From NCBI RefSeq assembly GCF_002252445.1, contig NZ_NNRJ01000076.1, positions 1 through 57,973 on the forward strand: a stretch of DNA of 57,973 nucleotides, read 5' to 3'. A program made the translations under genes and the position numbers. Shown here one piece after another: positions 27,145-36,916 of this stretch. Numbering within the stretch: the stretch's first letter is position 1; every line of letters begins with the position of its first letter. Below the pieces are notes generated by a model, which was given only the letters and a program-made list of their open reading frames with translations, was not told the origin of the DNA and searched no databases. The DNA is from Brucella thiophenivorans. GTDB lineage: Bacteria > Pseudomonadota > Alphaproteobacteria > Rhizobiales > Rhizobiaceae.

Positions 27145-28296
27145 TCAGGGGTTTAAGCTTTTCGCAGACCAGGAAAAATCATCTGCCCGTCCGGGAGTAG
27201 GCTTGTGATCGTGATAGCGTTTTATATTGTCACCCTTACGAGATTTCAGCGCTCCACCCAGCAAAATACCACTGTTGTCGCTATAAATATCGCGCAGGCT
27301 GACCGGAGCTATCCGGTCTATCGGCTTTGCAGGATCTTGCTTTGTGGCGGTAGGTAGCAATTGCTCGCTATCGCGATTATCGCCAAACAAGGCGTTTAGC
27401 GGCTTTTCGGCGTAAAATGCCAGCTTGCGTTTGCCTGCCGATGTTGTGTTGATGCCGTCATTGGCGCGAAGACGGGCGGTCTGACCGTTGATGTCAAAGC
27501 CTGTTTGGCTGAAATTTCCGTCCTCATCGACAAACCCCTCCCATACATCGACGAATTTACCGCCAGCTCTTTCGGATGTGGTGCGGTAGATTTCGTTCAA
27601 TGCCAGCATATCCTGCGACATGCCGCGCGGACGAAAGGGTGGTTGGCCGACCCAGATCACTGGATAATTCTTATCCGTGATTTCCTTCGTGAACTGTGAG
27701 ACTCGCTGTTGATATTCAGCCGTCCATTCGGGTGAACGCGCTGCAAGGCTTTGCCCTTTGCTGGTAATTGCCTGTCGGTCATTGGAGCCGATCATCACCA
27801 CCACGGCTGCTGGTTTTTCTTCATCCAGAATTTTGCCGATATTGGCTGGCCAGTCAAAATGGTCATCGCGCACAAAGCCAGATGAGCCATTGATACGGCT
27901 GGTAATTCGCATGTCGGGATTGGATGCATAGGCCACGTCCAGCCCTTCTGCCAATCCATTGCCTATAAAATCACCGACGACCAATATTTTCTTCGCATCG
28001 GGCTTCTTCTCGACAAAGTTAATTTCAGGTCGGGGTGCGGCGGTGGGAACAGCACGGGCAGCTGGTGTTGTAGCTTTTGGTGCTCGCTTTGGTTTTGCAG
28101 GACGGGCACGCTGCGGCTTTGGCTGCTCATATTGGCGCTGCGGTTGCGCCTGTTTCTGGCCAAACAGCAAATCAAATATTGTTCGCGGACGCTCCTGCGC
28201 CGATGCAGATGAAACGGCTATAAGCATCATGGCGAAAGCGACAAGCATCGCTGCCGCTATGATATGTGCCTGGCGCATAAACTGGCTTATCTGCAT
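27145..28296 (-). CDS. Exported SGNH hydrolase (DUF459 family)
   Basis: The 383-residue protein has an N-terminal signal/anchor (IIAAAMLVAFAMMLIAVSSASA), a Pro/Ala/Lys-rich linker (residues about 50-85), and an SGNH-like domain. Its first block is VVGDFIGNGLAEGL, where the usual Ser of GDS is replaced by Phe, as in DUF459 proteins I remember. MIGSNDRQ is the third block and the late DGINTTSAGKRKLAFYAEK supplies the His region. The family is periplasmic, possibly deacylating envelope glycans. It lies downstream of a transglycosylase gene on the same strand. Confidence 0.78.
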   Translation of the reverse strand: MQISQFMRQAHIIAAAMLVAFAMMLIAVSSASAQERPRTIFDLLFGQKQAQPQRQYEQPKPQRARPAKPKRAPKATTPAARAVPTAAPRPEINFVEKKPDAKKILVVGDFIGNGLAEGLDVAYASNPDMRITSRINGSSGFVRDDHFDWPANIGKILDEEKPAAVVVMIGSNDRQAITSKGQSLAARSPEWTAEYQQRVSQFTKEITDKNYPVIWVGQPPFRPRGMSQDMLALNEIYRTTSERAGGKFVDVWEGFVDEDGNFSQTGFDINGQTARLRANDGINTTSAGKRKLAFYAEKPLNALFGDNRDSEQLLPTATKQDPAKPIDRIAPVSLRDIYSDNSGILLGGALKSRKGDNIKRYHDHKPTPGRADDFSWSAKSLNP

Positions 28297-28338
28297 CTGT
28301 TTCGCTTTCTTTCGGCGCGAGTATTAGCGCTTTGTGCG

Positions 28339-28369
28339 AAAAAGAAAAAGAAGCGCACAAGAAATGCGC
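28339..28369 (-). terminator. Terminator of the lytic transglycosylase gene
   Basis: On the minus strand GCGCA, a 7-nt loop and TGCGC precede TTCTTTTTCTTTTT, about 20 bp after the stop at 28391. Confidence 0.75.
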
Positions 28370-28390
28370 GCCCCTTCTGTTCAATATTGC

Positions 28391-29629
28391 TCAACGACGA
28401 CGCAGGACTGAGAGCACTTCCTTGCTTGGATGCCCGTCTGGCTGCAAGCCATTGCGCTGCTGGAATGCTTCAATCGCCTTGCGCGAGACAGAGCCGATCT
28501 TGCCGTCAATTGTGCCGTCATAATAGCCGAGCGCTTTGAGATGTGACTGCAATTCCTCACGCTCGTTCATCGTGATCGGTGTGAACGGACGGTTCCAGTC
28601 CTGACGCAGACCCTGATAACCGCCGATACGATCTGCGAGCAGGCCAACGGCCAGCGCATATTTATCGGCATTGTTGTAGCGCTTGATGACAAAGAAATTC
28701 TTGGCCATCAAAAAGGCTGGCCCTTCGCGTCCATCAAGGACCTTCAAAGTCACTTTTTCATTTGCATCCGGGAAAGGACGACCATTGGCGCGAACCACGC
28801 CGAGCTTCTGCCACTCAGCGGCTGAAATTGAACCGGAGGGGAATTTGCGCCCGGCAGGCAATGTGACTTCGTAGCCCCATGTGCGGCCGGGCTGCCAGCC
28901 ATTGCGATGCAGAAGATTAGCGGCAGTGCCCAGCGCGTCAGGAACAGAGTTCCAGATGTCGCGCTTGCCATTGCCGTCCATATCGACTGCATAGGCCTGA
29001 TAGCTGGTTGGGATAAACTGTGTATGTCCCATAGCCCCGGCCCATGAGCCGGTCAGGTGACCACGATCAATATCGCCGGTCTGGAGGATTTTCATCGCGG
29101 CAATCAACTGCGTGCGGCCAAATTTGGCACGGCGCTGATCAGCATAAGCCAAGGTGGCGAGTGAGCGGATCGTATCCATCATCACATCTTCACGCTTGAG
29201 GATCTCGCCGTAATTGCTTTCCATCGACCAGATAGCCAGCAGGATATTACGCTCTACTGAGAAGCGCTGCTCAATACGCTGAAGCCATGGACCCCATTTG
29301 CGCGACATGCTCTGTCCGACCGAAACCGACTGTTCATTGACGCGGTTGTCGATGTAATTCCAGACCGGATCGTTGAATTCTGGCTGAAAACGGGCCTTGC
29401 GCAATACTTCCGGGTCCGGCGCATTGACGCCCCTGAACGCGCGGTCAAACGTGGATGGAGTTACGCCATTCTGGATAGCTGTGGTGCGGAAACTGGAAAC
29501 CCAGCTTTTAAACTTGGCATCAGCAAATGCGCCGGTGGTCGTCAAGCCAGATGCAAGCATTGCCACCGCAACGGTTGCTGTAATTCTGGCGCGCATTCCT
29601 CGTCCCAGAGTGAATGGAAATCGCAGCAT
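28391..29629 (-). CDS. Lytic murein transglycosylase (MltB family) with peptidoglycan-binding domain
   Basis: ATG at 29629 follows AAGGGAAAC at good spacing, giving 412 residues; a longer frame to 29704 is unlikely. After a signal peptide (ARITATVAVAMLASGLTTTG) comes the SLT_2/MltB catalytic domain. Its probable catalytic Glu is in LLAIWSMESNYGEIL, with GSWAGAMGHTQFIPTSY and DMDGNGKRDIWNSVPDALG typical of the family. The last 60 residues form a PG_binding_1 domain (LQSHLKALGYYDGTIDGKIG). It cleaves glycan strands to 1,6-anhydro ends in the periplasm. Confidence 0.92.
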   Translation of the reverse strand: MLRFPFTLGRGMRARITATVAVAMLASGLTTTGAFADAKFKSWVSSFRTTAIQNGVTPSTFDRAFRGVNAPDPEVLRKARFQPEFNDPVWNYIDNRVNEQSVSVGQSMSRKWGPWLQRIEQRFSVERNILLAIWSMESNYGEILKREDVMMDTIRSLATLAYADQRRAKFGRTQLIAAMKILQTGDIDRGHLTGSWAGAMGHTQFIPTSYQAYAVDMDGNGKRDIWNSVPDALGTAANLLHRNGWQPGRTWGYEVTLPAGRKFPSGSISAAEWQKLGVVRANGRPFPDANEKVTLKVLDGREGPAFLMAKNFFVIKRYNNADKYALAVGLLADRIGGYQGLRQDWNRPFTPITMNEREELQSHLKALGYYDGTIDGKIGSVSRKAIEAFQQRNGLQPDGHPSKEVLSVLRRR

Positions 29630-29988
29630 TCTGTGTTTCCCTTCTGCAATCATGTTTTTGTCGTGTTGAACGACAAGTTGCCTTTCATGCCGGGCCTGTT
29701 TCATTAGATTGCATTAAGTTTGTAATACTATCCAGTGTTGAATTTGGGGCCGACCCTTATGAGCCTGTAAAATTATAGGCATCAGGTTAGTATTTGGTTT
29801 ACCATCGCAGAGTTTTCGAAAAAAATGCCTGAAATTGTGTGAAACATTCGCATCAAGTAACATTAAGGTCAGGTCATCGAATGTGATAAGGAAAAAGACA
29901 GAATTTTGTCATTCCTTAATGAAAGCGCCCTATTTGAAATGCAGTGGTTTCAAGACTTTACAATATTCGTAACATCTCGAGGAGACGA
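29630..29988. promoter_or_regulatory. Divergent promoter region, transglycosylase/galU
   Basis: The 359-bp gap has no credible gene. It must contain promoters for both divergent genes; no distinctive operator stands out. Confidence 0.4.
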
Positions 29989-30882
29989 ATGAGTTCGATC
30001 CGTAAAATCCGCAAGGCAGTTTTCCCCGTCGCCGGTCTCGGTACCCGTTTTCTGCCGGCAACCAAGTCGATCCCAAAGGAAATGCTGACGGTTGTTGATA
30101 AACCCGTCATTCAATATGTGGTCGACGAGGCTCGTGAAGCTGGTATCGAACATCTGATTTTCGTCACAGGACGCAACAAGGCTGTCATCGAAGATTATTT
30201 CGATGCGCAAGTTGAGCTTTATGCCACTTTGGCCGAACGCGGCAAAAAGGCTGAGCTTGAGCATATGCAGGCTTTGCAGCCGCAGCCCGGCACAACGAGC
30301 TTCACCCGTCAGCAGGTGCCGCTCGGCCTTGGTCACGCGGTCTGGTGCGCACGCGAACTGGTTGGCGATGAGCCCTTTGCATTGCTTCTGCCAGATATGG
30401 TCATGCAGTCGAAGAAGGGCTGCCTCAAGGAAATGGTGGAGCTTTATGAGCAGACCGGCGGCAATGTGATTGCGGTTCAGGAATGCGACCCTGAGGAAGC
30501 GCACAAATACGGCATCGTCGGTAAGGGCAATGCAATCGGCAATGGCTTTGAAATCAACCAGATGGTTGAAAAACCTGCAAAGGGAACTGCACCGTCCAAT
30601 CTTTACATCAATGGTCGCTATATTCTTCAGCCGGAAATTTTCGAGCTGCTATCCAGGCAGGAAAAGGGCGCTGGCAACGAAATCCAGTTGACCGATGCCA
30701 TGCTTAAGCTGGCTGATGCTCAAAAATTCTTCGGCTTCGATTATCATGGCCGGACCTTTGATTGCGGTTCGAAGTCAGGCTTTATTGAAGCGAATGTGGC
30801 TTTTGCCCTTTGGCGTCAGGATATTCGTCCGACGGTTGAAGTCTCGATTGCTGATCTGCTCAAGACGATCAAGCCAGAATAA
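29989..30882 (+). CDS. galU: UTP-glucose-1-phosphate uridylyltransferase
   Basis: The 297-residue cytoplasmic enzyme makes UDP-glucose from UTP and glucose-1-phosphate for LPS core, cyclic glucans and exopolysaccharide. The nucleotide-binding motif is [20 protein letters not shown]. Further family blocks are [43 protein letters not shown] and [18 protein letters not shown] lies 6 nt before the ATG at 29989; the frame also extends upstream to 29944 without support. A terminator follows directly. Confidence 0.96.
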   Translation: MSSIRKIRKAVFPVAGLGTRFLPATKSIPKEMLTVVDKPVIQYVVDEAREAGIEHLIFVTGRNKAVIEDYFDAQVELYATLAERGKKAELEHMQALQPQPGTTSFTRQQVPLGLGHAVWCARELVGDEPFALLLPDMVMQSKKGCLKEMVELYEQTGGNVIAVQECDPEEAHKYGIVGKGNAIGNGFEINQMVEKPAKGTAPSNLYINGRYILQPEIFELLSRQEKGAGNEIQLTDAMLKLADAQKFFGFDYHGRTFDCGSKSGFIEANVAFALWRQDIRPTVEVSIADLLKTIKPE

Positions 30883-30897
30883 TCTCTGGTTGTAAGC

Positions 30898-30936
30898 AAA
30901 AAAAGCCGCCTTCAGAAATGAGGGTGGCTTTTTTTG
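30898..30936. terminator. Terminator after galU, also facing the barrel-protein gene
   Basis: AAAAAAAGCCGCCTTC pairs imperfectly with TGAGGGTGGCTTTTTTT; A and T runs on each side suggest activity in both directions. Confidence 0.85.
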
Positions 30937-30957
30937 AATAGATAAGACGTGACTACC

Positions 30958-32586
30958 CTATCGCTGAACTTTCATACCGACATAGATGCTGTTGGCGCGG
31001 TATTCGCGGTCTGCAACCTGGCTCGTTTGAAACTCGTGACGCAGGCGTGTATCCAATCCGACAAAGCGGTTGATCCAGTATGTCGCGCCGATCTGTGCTC
31101 CGATGGTATAATCGGTGCCGGTGCCATCCTTGTTGTCGCGGACGTTAAGGTCGAGCTTGCCGCTGAGGCTTAGATCGGAACGCACGCGCCGGGTGACTTC
31201 AAGGCTTGCAAAATGCAGAAGCGCACCGGCAACGCCGGGCGTTGTCGATGTATCGACCATGGTTTGTGCGAAGAAATTCACATCGGTCCCGCGCAGCGGT
31301 GACCAGTTGATGTTTGCTGCAAGTGATGGCCCGCTGATGCTACCAAGACGTGAATCGTCGCTATTGGCGTGCATATAGCCTGCGGAGAATTCGCCGTTGA
31401 ATTTTTCACCGCGGTCAAACATCAAGCCGCCACGCAGCGCAAATTGTGAGCCACTGCGTTCATAACCGTTGCTGTCTATACGTTCGTCGAAGATGCGCTT
31501 GCCGAGTTCAACTTCTGCAAACGGTTTGAGTGCAGGTGAAATTGCAAAACCGCTGCGCAACGTAATGCTGGCATAGGTGTTGTTGCGATCTTTCTGACTG
31601 ACATTGCCGCCGGAAGCCAGTTCCGCATCGCCATAGGTGTCATATGTTACACGGCCTGTCGCACGACTAAAAAGCAATCCTGTATCGCGTTCGATACCGA
31701 GGCTTCCATGCATCGTGTGCACCAGAGGTCGCTTAAGCGCGTCTGTCACACCATTGGGGCTTGATGCACTTTCACGGCGCAGACGATAGCCCGCGCCTGC
31801 GTTAATTGTTGTCTGATTGCTCATATCAAAGCGCAAATTGCCCTGAATATCAACGCGCGGTTCCGATACGTCTTCACCCGAAATTGACTTACTGAGCGTG
31901 CCTGCGGCGTCAATCCTCGCCTGATGGCGTGACCAATCGGATTGTGCATTAAGCCGCAAGGTTGTTTCCGAGAGAATGGCGCTGGAACCGGTCGAACTGT
32001 TATCGCCATTAGTGGTGGCGCGGATACCCTGCTCAAGCGATGGGCGCAGAATGAATGAGCCAGTGCGAATGCCAATTGGTGCAAATGGATCAGCATCTGG
32101 CATAATTCTGCGGCCCTGTTCGGGAATGGCGGGCAAGTTCTCCCGACGCGCACGGCCTGTTTCGTCCTGCTCCTCAATTGTGACGGCACCAACTGGCATA
32201 TTGTCAGTCGACAAAAACCGTCGCGGCTCTTCATCAGAAGCCAGTATTGGTTCCGCTGGCTGCGTTGGTGCTGTGCTTTCTGCTGGAGGCGTATAGGAAT
32301 CATCTGCGAATTCACCCGACGTATCGCCGCTTGAATTAGGCTGATTTTCGTTGCGAATGGTGAGGCGGTCCGGTGAAGTCGCGGAAAGCACGTCTTCATC
32401 AACATCGCCCCGTAGCTGAATATCTTGCGAAAAAGCTGTCAAATGGCCAAATGCCAGCACCACACTTGCAAGCAACAGGCTTTTCAGCCTGAGGGCAAAG
32501 GGTGATGATCCGCCGGGTGGGGATTTGGCAAAAAGCATATTGTCTTCAAACCGTTGCAACGTGGTAGATGAACGGTAAACGGACAT
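30958..32586 (-). CDS. Outer-membrane beta-barrel protein (BBP2_2 type)
   Basis: The product is about 542 residues. A signal peptide (LKSLLLASVVLAFGHLTAFS, after a roughly 27-residue N-terminal extension) is followed by an acidic, Pro/Ser-rich region to about residue 150. The rest is alternating beta-strand sequence ending in aromatic/hydrophobic strands (NSIYVGMKVQR). Conserved blocks such as GSFILRPSLEQGIRATTNGD match a family of putative porins in rhizobia that I associate with PF10082. The cargo is unknown. The start is uncertain: ATG at 32586 has only a weak ribosome-binding site and the frame continues to 32652. Confidence 0.72.
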   Translation of the reverse strand: MSVYRSSTTLQRFEDNMLFAKSPPGGSSPFALRLKSLLLASVVLAFGHLTAFSQDIQLRGDVDEDVLSATSPDRLTIRNENQPNSSGDTSGEFADDSYTPPAESTAPTQPAEPILASDEEPRRFLSTDNMPVGAVTIEEQDETGRARRENLPAIPEQGRRIMPDADPFAPIGIRTGSFILRPSLEQGIRATTNGDNSSTGSSAILSETTLRLNAQSDWSRHQARIDAAGTLSKSISGEDVSEPRVDIQGNLRFDMSNQTTINAGAGYRLRRESASSPNGVTDALKRPLVHTMHGSLGIERDTGLLFSRATGRVTYDTYGDAELASGGNVSQKDRNNTYASITLRSGFAISPALKPFAEVELGKRIFDERIDSNGYERSGSQFALRGGLMFDRGEKFNGEFSAGYMHANSDDSRLGSISGPSLAANINWSPLRGTDVNFFAQTMVDTSTTPGVAGALLHFASLEVTRRVRSDLSLSGKLDLNVRDNKDGTGTDYTIGAQIGATYWINRFVGLDTRLRHEFQTSQVADREYRANSIYVGMKVQR

Positions 32587-32682
32587 GGTTAATTCTTTAT
32601 TGCTTTTCGATGATTGAAGGCTTTGATTGTGCGGCAACAAATGCTTGGACAAGCTGGCATCAAGGCGCTAACCCTGTGCTCC

Positions 32683-33684
32683 ATGACAAAGCTCGACACA
32701 ACTCATGAAGCCGCGCCTGCGGAGGATTTGATTGCCTCTGCTTTGCGCACGATCCGGACCGAAAATGCTGGCCTTGCGGCGCTTGAAGAAGCGCTGAACA
32801 ACGGCCTTGCTGCTCCTTTTGCGCAAGCAGTCAGAACGATTGTTGCCTCTAAAGGCCGTCTGGTTGTCACAGGTGTAGGCAAAAGCGGTCACATAGGCAC
32901 CAAGCTTGCCGCGACTTTCGCCTCCACCGGAACGTCTGCTTTCTTCGTGCATTCGGCAGAAGCCAATCATGGCGATCTGGGTATGATCGGGCGCAATGAT
33001 GTTCTTCTCGCTATTTCATGGTCGGGTGAGACGGCGGAACTCAAGGGCATCGTCAATTATTCGCAACGTTTCCGCATTCCATTAATTGCGATTACCGCTG
33101 GCGAAGAATCGGCTCTGGGCCGCTCGGCAAATACCGTGCTGTTGCTTCCAAAGGCGCAGGAAGCCTGCCCACATGGTCTTGCACCCACCACATCCACGAT
33201 GATGCAATTGGCAATTGGCGATGCGCTGGCGATTGCACTTCTCGAAGCGCGTGGCTTCAGCCCGACAGATTTCAAAACGTTCCATCCGGGCGGATCGCTT
33301 GGCGCAAGCCTCACGCATGTGCGTGAAATCATGCACAGGGGCGAGCGTCTGCCGTTGGTTGCCGTGGGAACCTTGATGCCGGATGCCATGAAGGTACAGG
33401 CTCAAAAGAGCTTTGGATGTGTGATAGTCGTTGATAATGACGGCACATTGGCGGGCATCGTGACCGATGGTGATATTTCGCGTAATCTGAGCCGCAATCT
33501 TTCGGAACTTGCGGTTGATGACATCATGACGCGCAAGCCAAGGACGATTGAGCAAAATTTGCTGGCAAGTGCTGCGTTAAGCATTCTCAATGAACATCAT
33601 ATTGGCGCATTGATCGTCGTTGAAGACAACAGACCGATTGGCCTTGTGCATTTCCACGACCTTCTGCGTATTGGGGTAGCTTGA
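32683..33684 (+). CDS. kdsD: Arabinose-5-phosphate isomerase
   Basis: The 333-residue protein joins an N-terminal SIS domain (GVGKSGHIGTKLAATFASTG, EANHGDLGMIG, ISWSGETAEL, TSTMMQLAIGDALAIALLE) to two C-terminal CBS domains (from about residue 210, MHRGERLPLV onward, and VDDIMTRKPRTIEQ). This architecture is diagnostic of KdsD/KpsF, which converts ribulose-5-P to arabinose-5-P for KDO and hence LPS inner core. The start is uncertain: 32683 lacks a strong ribosome-binding site and the frame is open from 32614. It is divergent from the barrel-protein gene. Confidence 0.92.
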   Translation: MTKLDTTHEAAPAEDLIASALRTIRTENAGLAALEEALNNGLAAPFAQAVRTIVASKGRLVVTGVGKSGHIGTKLAATFASTGTSAFFVHSAEANHGDLGMIGRNDVLLAISWSGETAELKGIVNYSQRFRIPLIAITAGEESALGRSANTVLLLPKAQEACPHGLAPTTSTMMQLAIGDALAIALLEARGFSPTDFKTFHPGGSLGASLTHVREIMHRGERLPLVAVGTLMPDAMKVQAQKSFGCVIVVDNDGTLAGIVTDGDISRNLSRNLSELAVDDIMTRKPRTIEQNLLASAALSILNEHHIGALIVVEDNRPIGLVHFHDLLRIGVA

Positions 33685-33691
33685 TTTAGGG

Positions 33692-33747
33692 TAATAAGTG
33701 AGTAGGGCAATATGTAAAAAAACATACTGCCCTAATCACTTACTTGC
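33692..33747. repeat. Long imperfect palindrome between kdsD and nfeD
   Basis: TAAGTGAGTAGGGCAATATGT is mirrored, with two mismatches, by ACATACTGCCCTAATCACTTA around an A-rich loop, giving a stem of over 20 bp between convergent genes. There is no T run, so it is not a classical terminator; it may stop transcription or be a small mobile palindrome. Confidence 0.55.
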
Positions 33748-34206
33748 CTAAATAGCCACTTCAAATTCAAGTGTAATCGGATCGAAAGACACAATCCGTA
33801 CTTCAGTCCCAGCGGGCAAGTCAGGCCCTTTAATGCGCCACGTCGTATCATTGATATGAATACGACCGCGACCATTGACGATAGGCTCGTTCAACGTTGC
33901 GCGCTGACCGACAAGCTGATCGCCACGGCGATTGAGCAGCGGTTCGTCCTGACTGTCGTTGGAGCCAAAAAAACGGCGTCCAGCTAGCGCGAAAATCACG
34001 GCTAGCACGAGAAAAAGCACGGTTTGCACTTGCCAGCCAAAGCCCATTATCGAACCGAGCAGGAAAGCAAGCGCGCCGGTTACAAGGGCTGCAAGGCCAA
34101 ACCAGATAAAGAAAATTCCGGGTGCCATAATTTCCAGAATGAGCAGGACAAGTCCGAGAACGAACCACCCCCAGAGCCCAAGTTGTGACAGGAAATGAAT
34201 AATCAT
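33748..34206 (-). CDS. NfeD-family membrane protein
   Basis: The 152-residue short-form NfeD has three or four N-terminal helices (LGLWGWFVLGLVLLILEIMA, then WFGLAALVTGALAFLLGS and FLVLAVIFALAG). Its C-terminal OB-fold domain (GQRATLNEPIVNGRGRIHIN, WRIKGPDLPAGTEVRIV) completes the family pattern. The family partners SPFH/stomatin proteins, encoded here 14 bp upstream. The pair is thought to organise membrane microdomains and assist membrane protein quality control. Confidence 0.9.
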   Translation of the reverse strand: MIIHFLSQLGLWGWFVLGLVLLILEIMAPGIFFIWFGLAALVTGALAFLLGSIMGFGWQVQTVLFLVLAVIFALAGRRFFGSNDSQDEPLLNRRGDQLVGQRATLNEPIVNGRGRIHINDTTWRIKGPDLPAGTEVRIVSFDPITLEFEVAI

Positions 34207-34220
34207 GACGCCCCGCCTGA

Positions 34221-35210
34221 CTAACTGCGGTTGGTGGTGGGGACGCTACGCGTACGCGGCGATGGTGCGGCCGGGGTTGGCTCAATAGGGGCCGCGTTAT
34301 TGCCAAAAACTTCTTTGGCAATAGCGCCGATCCCGCCCAGTGAGCCAATAAGAGCACTCGCCTCAAGCGGCATCAGAATGACCTTCTGGTTCTTGGCGCT
34401 GGCAATATTACCGAGTGCTTCTGTGTATTTCTGCGCCACGAAATAGTTCAGCGCCTGAACATTGCCGTTGGCAACCGCATCAGAAACCAGTGTGGTCGCC
34501 TTAGCTTCCGCTTCTGCCAGGCGTTCACGCGCCTCAGCTTCACGCTTTGCCGCCTCAAGCTTGCCTTCCGCTTCAAGAATCTGCGACTGTTTCTGACCTT
34601 CAGCGCGCAAAATCTGTGCATTGCGGTCGCCTTCGGCTTCCAAAACCTGCGCACGCTTGTCCCGCTCGGCCTTCATCTGGCGGCCCATCGAACTGATAAT
34701 ATCGGCGGGTGGATTGATGTCCTTGATCTCGACGCGGGTCATTTTCAGGCCCCAAGGATGCGCCGCTTCATCGACAACACGCAACAGACGATCATTGATG
34801 GCATCACGGTTTGAAAGCAGTTCATCAAGATCCATTGAGCCCATGACACTGCGGATATTGGTCATGGTAAGGTTGAGGATTGCATATTGCAGATTGGACA
34901 CCTGATAGGCGGCCTGTGCCGCATTCAGTACCTGATAAAATGCAACCCCATCCACACCGACAATAGCATTATCGCGGGTGATGACTTCCTGTGTTGGAAC
35001 ATCAAGCACCTGTTCCATCATATTGAGACGGGCACCGATGCGGTCAAAAAACGGCACAATGAGATTAAGTCCGGGCATCAGTGTGCGCGTATAGCGACCA
35101 AAACGCTCAACCGTATAATTATAGCCCTGTGGCACGGTCTTGATGCCCGCAAACAAGGTTGCCAGAACAAGTGCTGCTAAAATCAGTAACGTGATGTCAA
35201 AACCAGTCAT
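34221..35210 (-). CDS. SPFH/Band-7 stomatin-like protein (QmcA type)
   Basis: The 329-residue protein begins with one N-terminal membrane helix ([18 protein letters not shown]). The SPFH domain follows ([37 protein letters not shown]), with the conserved [15 protein letters not shown] segment. A long Ala/Glu coiled coil runs from about residue 180 to 250, ending in a Pro-rich tail. Such proteins oligomerise into membrane scaffolds. GAGGGG lies before the ATG. It is the first gene of the pair with nfeD. Confidence 0.92.
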   Translation of the reverse strand: MTGFDITLLILAALVLATLFAGIKTVPQGYNYTVERFGRYTRTLMPGLNLIVPFFDRIGARLNMMEQVLDVPTQEVITRDNAIVGVDGVAFYQVLNAAQAAYQVSNLQYAILNLTMTNIRSVMGSMDLDELLSNRDAINDRLLRVVDEAAHPWGLKMTRVEIKDINPPADIISSMGRQMKAERDKRAQVLEAEGDRNAQILRAEGQKQSQILEAEGKLEAAKREAEARERLAEAEAKATTLVSDAVANGNVQALNYFVAQKYTEALGNIASAKNQKVILMPLEASALIGSLGGIGAIAKEVFGNNAAPIEPTPAAPSPRTRSVPTTNRS

Positions 35211-35228
35211 TAATTAAATCCCCTCAAA

Positions 35229-36266
35229 TCAAACCCAGCCCTGTAATTCGCGGCGTACCAGCGCTTCGATAACTTTCATGCCTTCTTCGCTGTCATTGAG
35301 GCATGGAATATGGCTGAAATTTTCTCCGCCAGCCTCATGAAAAGACTCGGCAGCTTCGTGGCCGATTTCGTCTACCGTTTCCAGACAGTCAACGACAAAG
35401 CCGGGATTAAGTACGGCAACCGATTTTACGCCCTGCTTGGCCAATTCTTCAAGCGTTTCGTCGGTATAAGGCTGGAGCCATTCTTCTGGCCCGAAACGGG
35501 ACTGGAACGTGGAGCGGAACTGTTTGTCGTCCATGCCGAGGCGTGCGCGCAAAAGACGAGATGTTTCAAGGCATTGTGCGCGATATGGATCGCCCTTGTC
35601 GGAATAGCTTTTTGGAATGCCATGATAGGAAGCAAGGATCACTTCCGGCTTGAAATCGAGTGTTGCCAGATGCTTTTCGATCGATTGCGCCAGCGCTTCG
35701 ATATAAACGGGTTCGACTTCATAGGAGGGGATGGTGCGGACGGCTGGCATGAAGCGCTTTTTCATCAGCACTTCAAAGAATTTGTCATTCACGGTTGCCG
35801 TCGTCGTTGCCGAATATTGCGGATAGAGCGGGAACATGACGATGCGGTCGCAGCCCTGTTTCAACAGACGGTCCGTCACATCTTCAATGGAAGGCTGACC
35901 ATAGCGCATGGCCCAATCCACAATGACGTTCGGATGATCTTTAAGTGCTTCTGCAAGTTTTTCGCCCTGAGAGCGCGTAAAGGTGCGCAGCGGCGACTCG
36001 TTTTTTTCGTGGTTCCAGATGCGGTCATAGAGCTTGCCGGAGCGTTTCGGCCGCACGGTAAGCACGATGCCGTAAAGAATCGGATACCAGAAAATACGCG
36101 GCCATTCGATGACGCGGCGATCTGAGAGAAATTCGGCCAGATAACGGCGCATGGGAGCGTAGCTGGTGCCGTCCGGCGTGCCAAGGTTAACCAGCAAAAC
36201 ACCGACTTTCGGGTGTTTGGGTGCAAGGCTTACTGGGGTGGCGATCACTTTATCCGTCTCACTCAT
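35229..36266 (-). CDS. hemH: Ferrochelatase
   Basis: The 345-residue enzyme inserts Fe2+ into protoporphyrin IX, the last step of protoheme synthesis. The start region VGVLLVNLGTPDGTSYAPMR, the block FPLYPQYSATTTATVND, the metal-site motif ILASYHGIPKSYSDKGDPY (conserved His) and FQSRFGPEEWLQPYTDETL are all present. Length is normal. GGAG lies 7 nt before the ATG. It is followed by the SPFH/NfeD genes on the same strand but probably is a separate unit. No Irr or RirA box was evident upstream. Confidence 0.96.
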   Translation of the reverse strand: MSETDKVIATPVSLAPKHPKVGVLLVNLGTPDGTSYAPMRRYLAEFLSDRRVIEWPRIFWYPILYGIVLTVRPKRSGKLYDRIWNHEKNESPLRTFTRSQGEKLAEALKDHPNVIVDWAMRYGQPSIEDVTDRLLKQGCDRIVMFPLYPQYSATTTATVNDKFFEVLMKKRFMPAVRTIPSYEVEPVYIEALAQSIEKHLATLDFKPEVILASYHGIPKSYSDKGDPYRAQCLETSRLLRARLGMDDKQFRSTFQSRFGPEEWLQPYTDETLEELAKQGVKSVAVLNPGFVVDCLETVDEIGHEAAESFHEAGGENFSHIPCLNDSEEGMKVIEALVRRELQGWV

Positions 36267-36374
36267 TTTCCGACTCCTGCTTTGCCGGAAAACTAGAGAA
36301 AAAAAGGCAAATTACAATCCTAACAATGTCAAAGCATGTTTAATTGTCTCTGTAATCAAGAAAACAGCGAATAA

Positions 36375-36408
36375 AAAAGGCATGTACGGGAAGCACATGC
36401 CTTTTAGA
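36375..36408 (-). terminator. Terminator of omp10
   Basis: AAAAGGCATGT, an 8-nt loop and ACATGCCTTTTTT on the minus strand form a classical terminator about 20 bp past the stop at 36427. Confidence 0.88.
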
Positions 36409-36426
36409 ATGTTATTGCAGAATTTA

Positions 36427-36804
36427 TTATGCCCGGCGTGTCAGTGAGAAGCGCGAGCCCGCCGAAGACGTGCAGTTGAGCTGGTTCTGCGAAACAAGAG
36501 CACAGTTCACGCGGGATGATGTACCGCGCACAATCGAACGCATATCGATTTCAACGAGCTGGGGTGACTGGAAACGATAGTTGCCTTCTGCCAGCTTTTC
36601 GTTGGTGTCTGTTGAGCGGGTTTCAAAAATGCCATTATTGAACGATGAGACGATACCGTTTGGATCGACCCATGAGCCATTGATACCGGCAGGCGCACGA
36701 TTAACGACAGGGACATTGCCGCCACCGCCTGGCCCCATTGCAACACATCCTGCAAGCGTGAGCGATACAATTGCCGTGGAACCAATGATGCGGAAGGATT
36801 TCAT
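36427..36804 (-). CDS. omp10: Outer-membrane lipoprotein Omp10
   Basis: The 125-residue lipoprotein has lipobox LTLAGC (Cys at residue 20) and a Gly-rich spacer. Its conserved domain (GSWVDPNGIVSSFNNGIFET, then TDTNEKLAEGNY and SRVNCALVSQNQLNCTSSAG) corresponds closely to Brucella Omp10 as I remember it; it belongs to the Omp10/Omp19 lipoprotein group, whose members matter for envelope integrity and protease inhibition. The start at 36804 is favoured over ATG 36810 because GGAG is then about 9 nt upstream. Confidence 0.88.
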   Translation of the reverse strand: MKSFRIIGSTAIVSLTLAGCVAMGPGGGGNVPVVNRAPAGINGSWVDPNGIVSSFNNGIFETRSTDTNEKLAEGNYRFQSPQLVEIDMRSIVRGTSSRVNCALVSQNQLNCTSSAGSRFSLTRRA

Positions 36805-36916
36805 GTCCATCTTCTCCGTAAGAGTGTTTATCGTGTGATGTATGGAAATTTACACGAATACAAGCCCCTATTATCAGGATTGCAAGACTGTTGCGCAACT
36901 GTCGCATTGTTCAAGC

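Noticed and set aside
36266..36375. Irr or RirA iron box upstream of hemH
   Set aside because: No sequence close to the known iron-control elements could be recognised in the hemH leader.
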